This document shows positions 6,068-7,198 of a stretch of DNA of 7,198 nucleotides, in pieces. Position 1 is the stretch's first letter. Each line of letters starts with the position of its first letter. Made by a program: the position numbers and the translations under genes. The stretch covers positions 1 through 7,198 of the forward strand of contig CALWWS010000152.1 of assembly GCA_944385305.1 (NCBI GenBank), given 5' to 3'. Below the pieces are notes generated by a model. The model made no database searches. It had not been told where the DNA came from and worked only from the letters and a program-made list of their open reading frames with translations. The DNA is from an uncultured Oscillospiraceae bacterium. Lineage in GTDB: Bacteria; Bacillota; Clostridia; Oscillospirales; Oscillospiraceae.

Positions 6068-6792
6068 TCCTGTTTCCCGCCATTGATTTAAAAGACGGTA
6101 AAGCTGTACGACTTTACAAAGGGGATTTTGCCACCGCCCACCAGGTGGCCGACGACCCCCTGGCCACCGCCCGGGCCTTTTGCGAGGCGGGGGCGCGGCA
6201 CATCCACATGGTGGATCTGGACGGGGCCCGCAGCGGGGCCCGCCGCAACGGCGGGATTGTAAAGGCCGTGGCGGAGCAGTCGGGGCTGAAGGTGGAGATG
6301 GGGGGCGGCATCCGCTCCATGGCTGACCTGGAGGAGGTTTTCGCCCTGGGGGTGTGGCGGGCTGTCATCGGCTCGGCCGCCGTCAGCGACCCTGACTTCG
6401 TGGCGGAAGCAGTGAAGAAGTACGGGGCGCGTGTGGCAGTGGGCATTGACGCCATGGACGGGGTGGTCAAGACCGCCGGGTGGGAGCAGTCCTCCGGCCT
6501 GGACTACCTGGACTTTGCCCGCTCCATGGAGGAGCTGGGGGTGGGAACCATTGTGTTTACCGACATCGCCACCGACGGGATGCTCTCCGGCCCCTCCTTT
6601 GACCGGCTGGCCCGGCTGAAGGAGACGGTTGGCTGCCGGATTGTGGCCTCGGGGGGCGTGTCCTCCAACGGAGATCTGGAGCAGCTGCACAAGATGGGCC
6701 TGTACGGGGCCATTATCGGCAAAGCGTACTACGCCGGGGCGGTGGATCTGCCCCGGGCGGTGAGGGAGGCGGGGGATCAGAATGCTGGCTAA
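6064..6792 (+). CDS. hisA: ProFAR isomerase (phosphoribosylformimino-AICAR-P isomerase)
   Basis: HisA is a (beta-alpha)8-barrel enzyme that performs an Amadori rearrangement of ProFAR to PRFAR, the substrate of HisH/HisF. The 242 residues are normal length. The catalytic aspartates are Asp8 (FPAIDLKDG) and Asp129 (VGIDAMDG), one in each half-barrel. The two phosphate-binding loops are GGGIRS (80-85) and ASGGVSS (195-201), and the TDIATDGM block (164-171 region) is present. A dual-function PriA, as in actinobacteria, is unlikely given the Bacillota context. GGAGGG (6050-6055) sits 8 nt before the ATG. The start overlaps hisH by 4 nt, and the end overlaps hisF by 11 nt, a tight coupling between the two related barrel enzymes. 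Confidence 0.96.
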   Translation: MILFPAIDLKDGKAVRLYKGDFATAHQVADDPLATARAFCEAGARHIHMVDLDGARSGARRNGGIVKAVAEQSGLKVEMGGGIRSMADLEEVFALGVWRAVIGSAAVSDPDFVAEAVKKYGARVAVGIDAMDGVVKTAGWEQSSGLDYLDFARSMEELGVGTIVFTDIATDGMLSGPSFDRLARLKETVGCRIVASGGVSSNGDLEQLHKMGLYGAIIGKAYYAGAVDLPRAVREAGDQNAG

Positions 6793-7198
6793 ACGGATTA
6801 TCCCCTGCCTGGACGTGCGGGACGGCCGGGTGGTGAAGGGAGTCAACTTCGTCAACATCCGGGACGCGGGCGACCCGGTGGAGCTGGCCAAGTTCTACTC
6901 CGACCAGGGAGCGGACGAGATTGTCTTTCTGGATATTACCGCCACCAGCGACGGCCGGGCCACGGTGGCCGACGTGGTGGAGCGCACCGCCGCCCAGGTG
7001 TTTGTCCCCCTGACGGTGGGGGGCGGCATCCGCACCCTGGACGACTTCCAGCAGCTGCTGCGGGCGGGGGCGGACAAGATCTCGGTCAACTCCGCCGCCG
7101 TGGCCGACCCGGATCTCATCTCCCGGGCGGCGGCCCGGTTCGGCTCCCAGTGCGTGGTGCTGGCCATCGACGCCCGCCGCCGGGAGGACGGCAGCTAC
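6782..7198 (+). CDS. hisF: Imidazole glycerol phosphate synthase, cyclase subunit HisF (3' end outside window)
   Basis: HisF is the (beta-alpha)8-barrel cyclase that takes ammonia from HisH and converts PRFAR to imidazole glycerol phosphate and AICAR. The window holds the first 139 residues of a protein usually about 250 long; the frame is open to the last base, so this is an edge cut and not a broken gene. It opens [12 protein letters not shown] and has both catalytic aspartates, Asp11 and Asp130 (LAIDA), plus three residues of the ammonia-gate cluster at Thermotoga numbering (Arg5, Glu46, Lys99). The phosphate loop GGGIRT sits at 80-85, the same positions as in the neighbouring HisA, reflecting their shared ancestry. 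The ATG lies inside the end of hisA (11-nt overlap), with GGGAGG at 6764-6769 or a G-run at 6771-6775 as ribosome binding site. hisI or hisIE would be expected next. Confidence 0.96.
   Translation, partial: MLAKRIIPCLDVRDGRVVKGVNFVNIRDAGDPVELAKFYSDQGADEIVFLDITATSDGRATVADVVERTAAQVFVPLTVGGGIRTLDDFQQLLRAGADKISVNSAAVADPDLISRAAARFGSQCVVLAIDARRREDGSY

Noticed and set aside
6088..6891. 267-codon - strand open frame across hisA and hisF
   Set aside because: It is antisense to two catalytically complete genes and has no family resemblance.
1..7198. CRISPR arrays, insertion sequences, tRNA or rRNA genes, phage or defence genes
   Set aside because: None was seen. The window is almost fully occupied by core metabolic and replication genes, with no spaced repeats, transposase motifs or structured RNA genes.

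Overview
This window reads as a chromosomal segment of a GC-rich member of the Bacillota (Firmicutes), most likely a clostridial gut-type lineage such as Oscillospiraceae. The evidence is a PolC-type replicative polymerase, a histidine operon in the gene order of Bacillus subtilis (hisZ-G-D-B-H-A-F), strong purine-rich ribosome binding sites and codons that mostly end in G or C. The family-level placement is inference. All eight genes lie on the + strand, and none looks broken.

Region 1 (1-1088) is the 3' end of polC, finishing in a beta-clamp-binding tail. Region 2 (1089-1712) is a self-contained ferritin unit: a promoter that starts at the base after the polC stop codon, a short leader with an AT-rich palindrome, a 170-residue ferritin with a complete ferroxidase centre, and a strong intrinsic terminator. 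Region 3 (1717-7198) is the histidine biosynthesis operon. It begins with a near-consensus promoter four bases past the terminator T-run and continues past the right edge of the window, within hisF.

The his genes are packed with overlaps or 2-3 nt gaps, which suggests one mRNA with translational coupling. HisZ and the short-form HisG together make the ATP phosphoribosyltransferase that starts the pathway. HisA isomerises ProFAR, and HisH/HisF form imidazole glycerol phosphate synthase. HisB dehydrates IGP, and HisD carries out the final two oxidations to histidine. hisI/hisE, hisC and histidinol-phosphate phosphatase are not in the window; hisI or hisIE would be expected just downstream.

No undescribed system is visible. 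The least explained DNA is the roughly 30 bp between the hisZ -10 box and its ribosome binding site. It holds a palindrome (TTAGC-N10-GCTAA) and three tandem 8-bp units, and the leader is too short for a T-box or a His-codon attenuator. A repressor operator is the most economical reading, but it is unproven.
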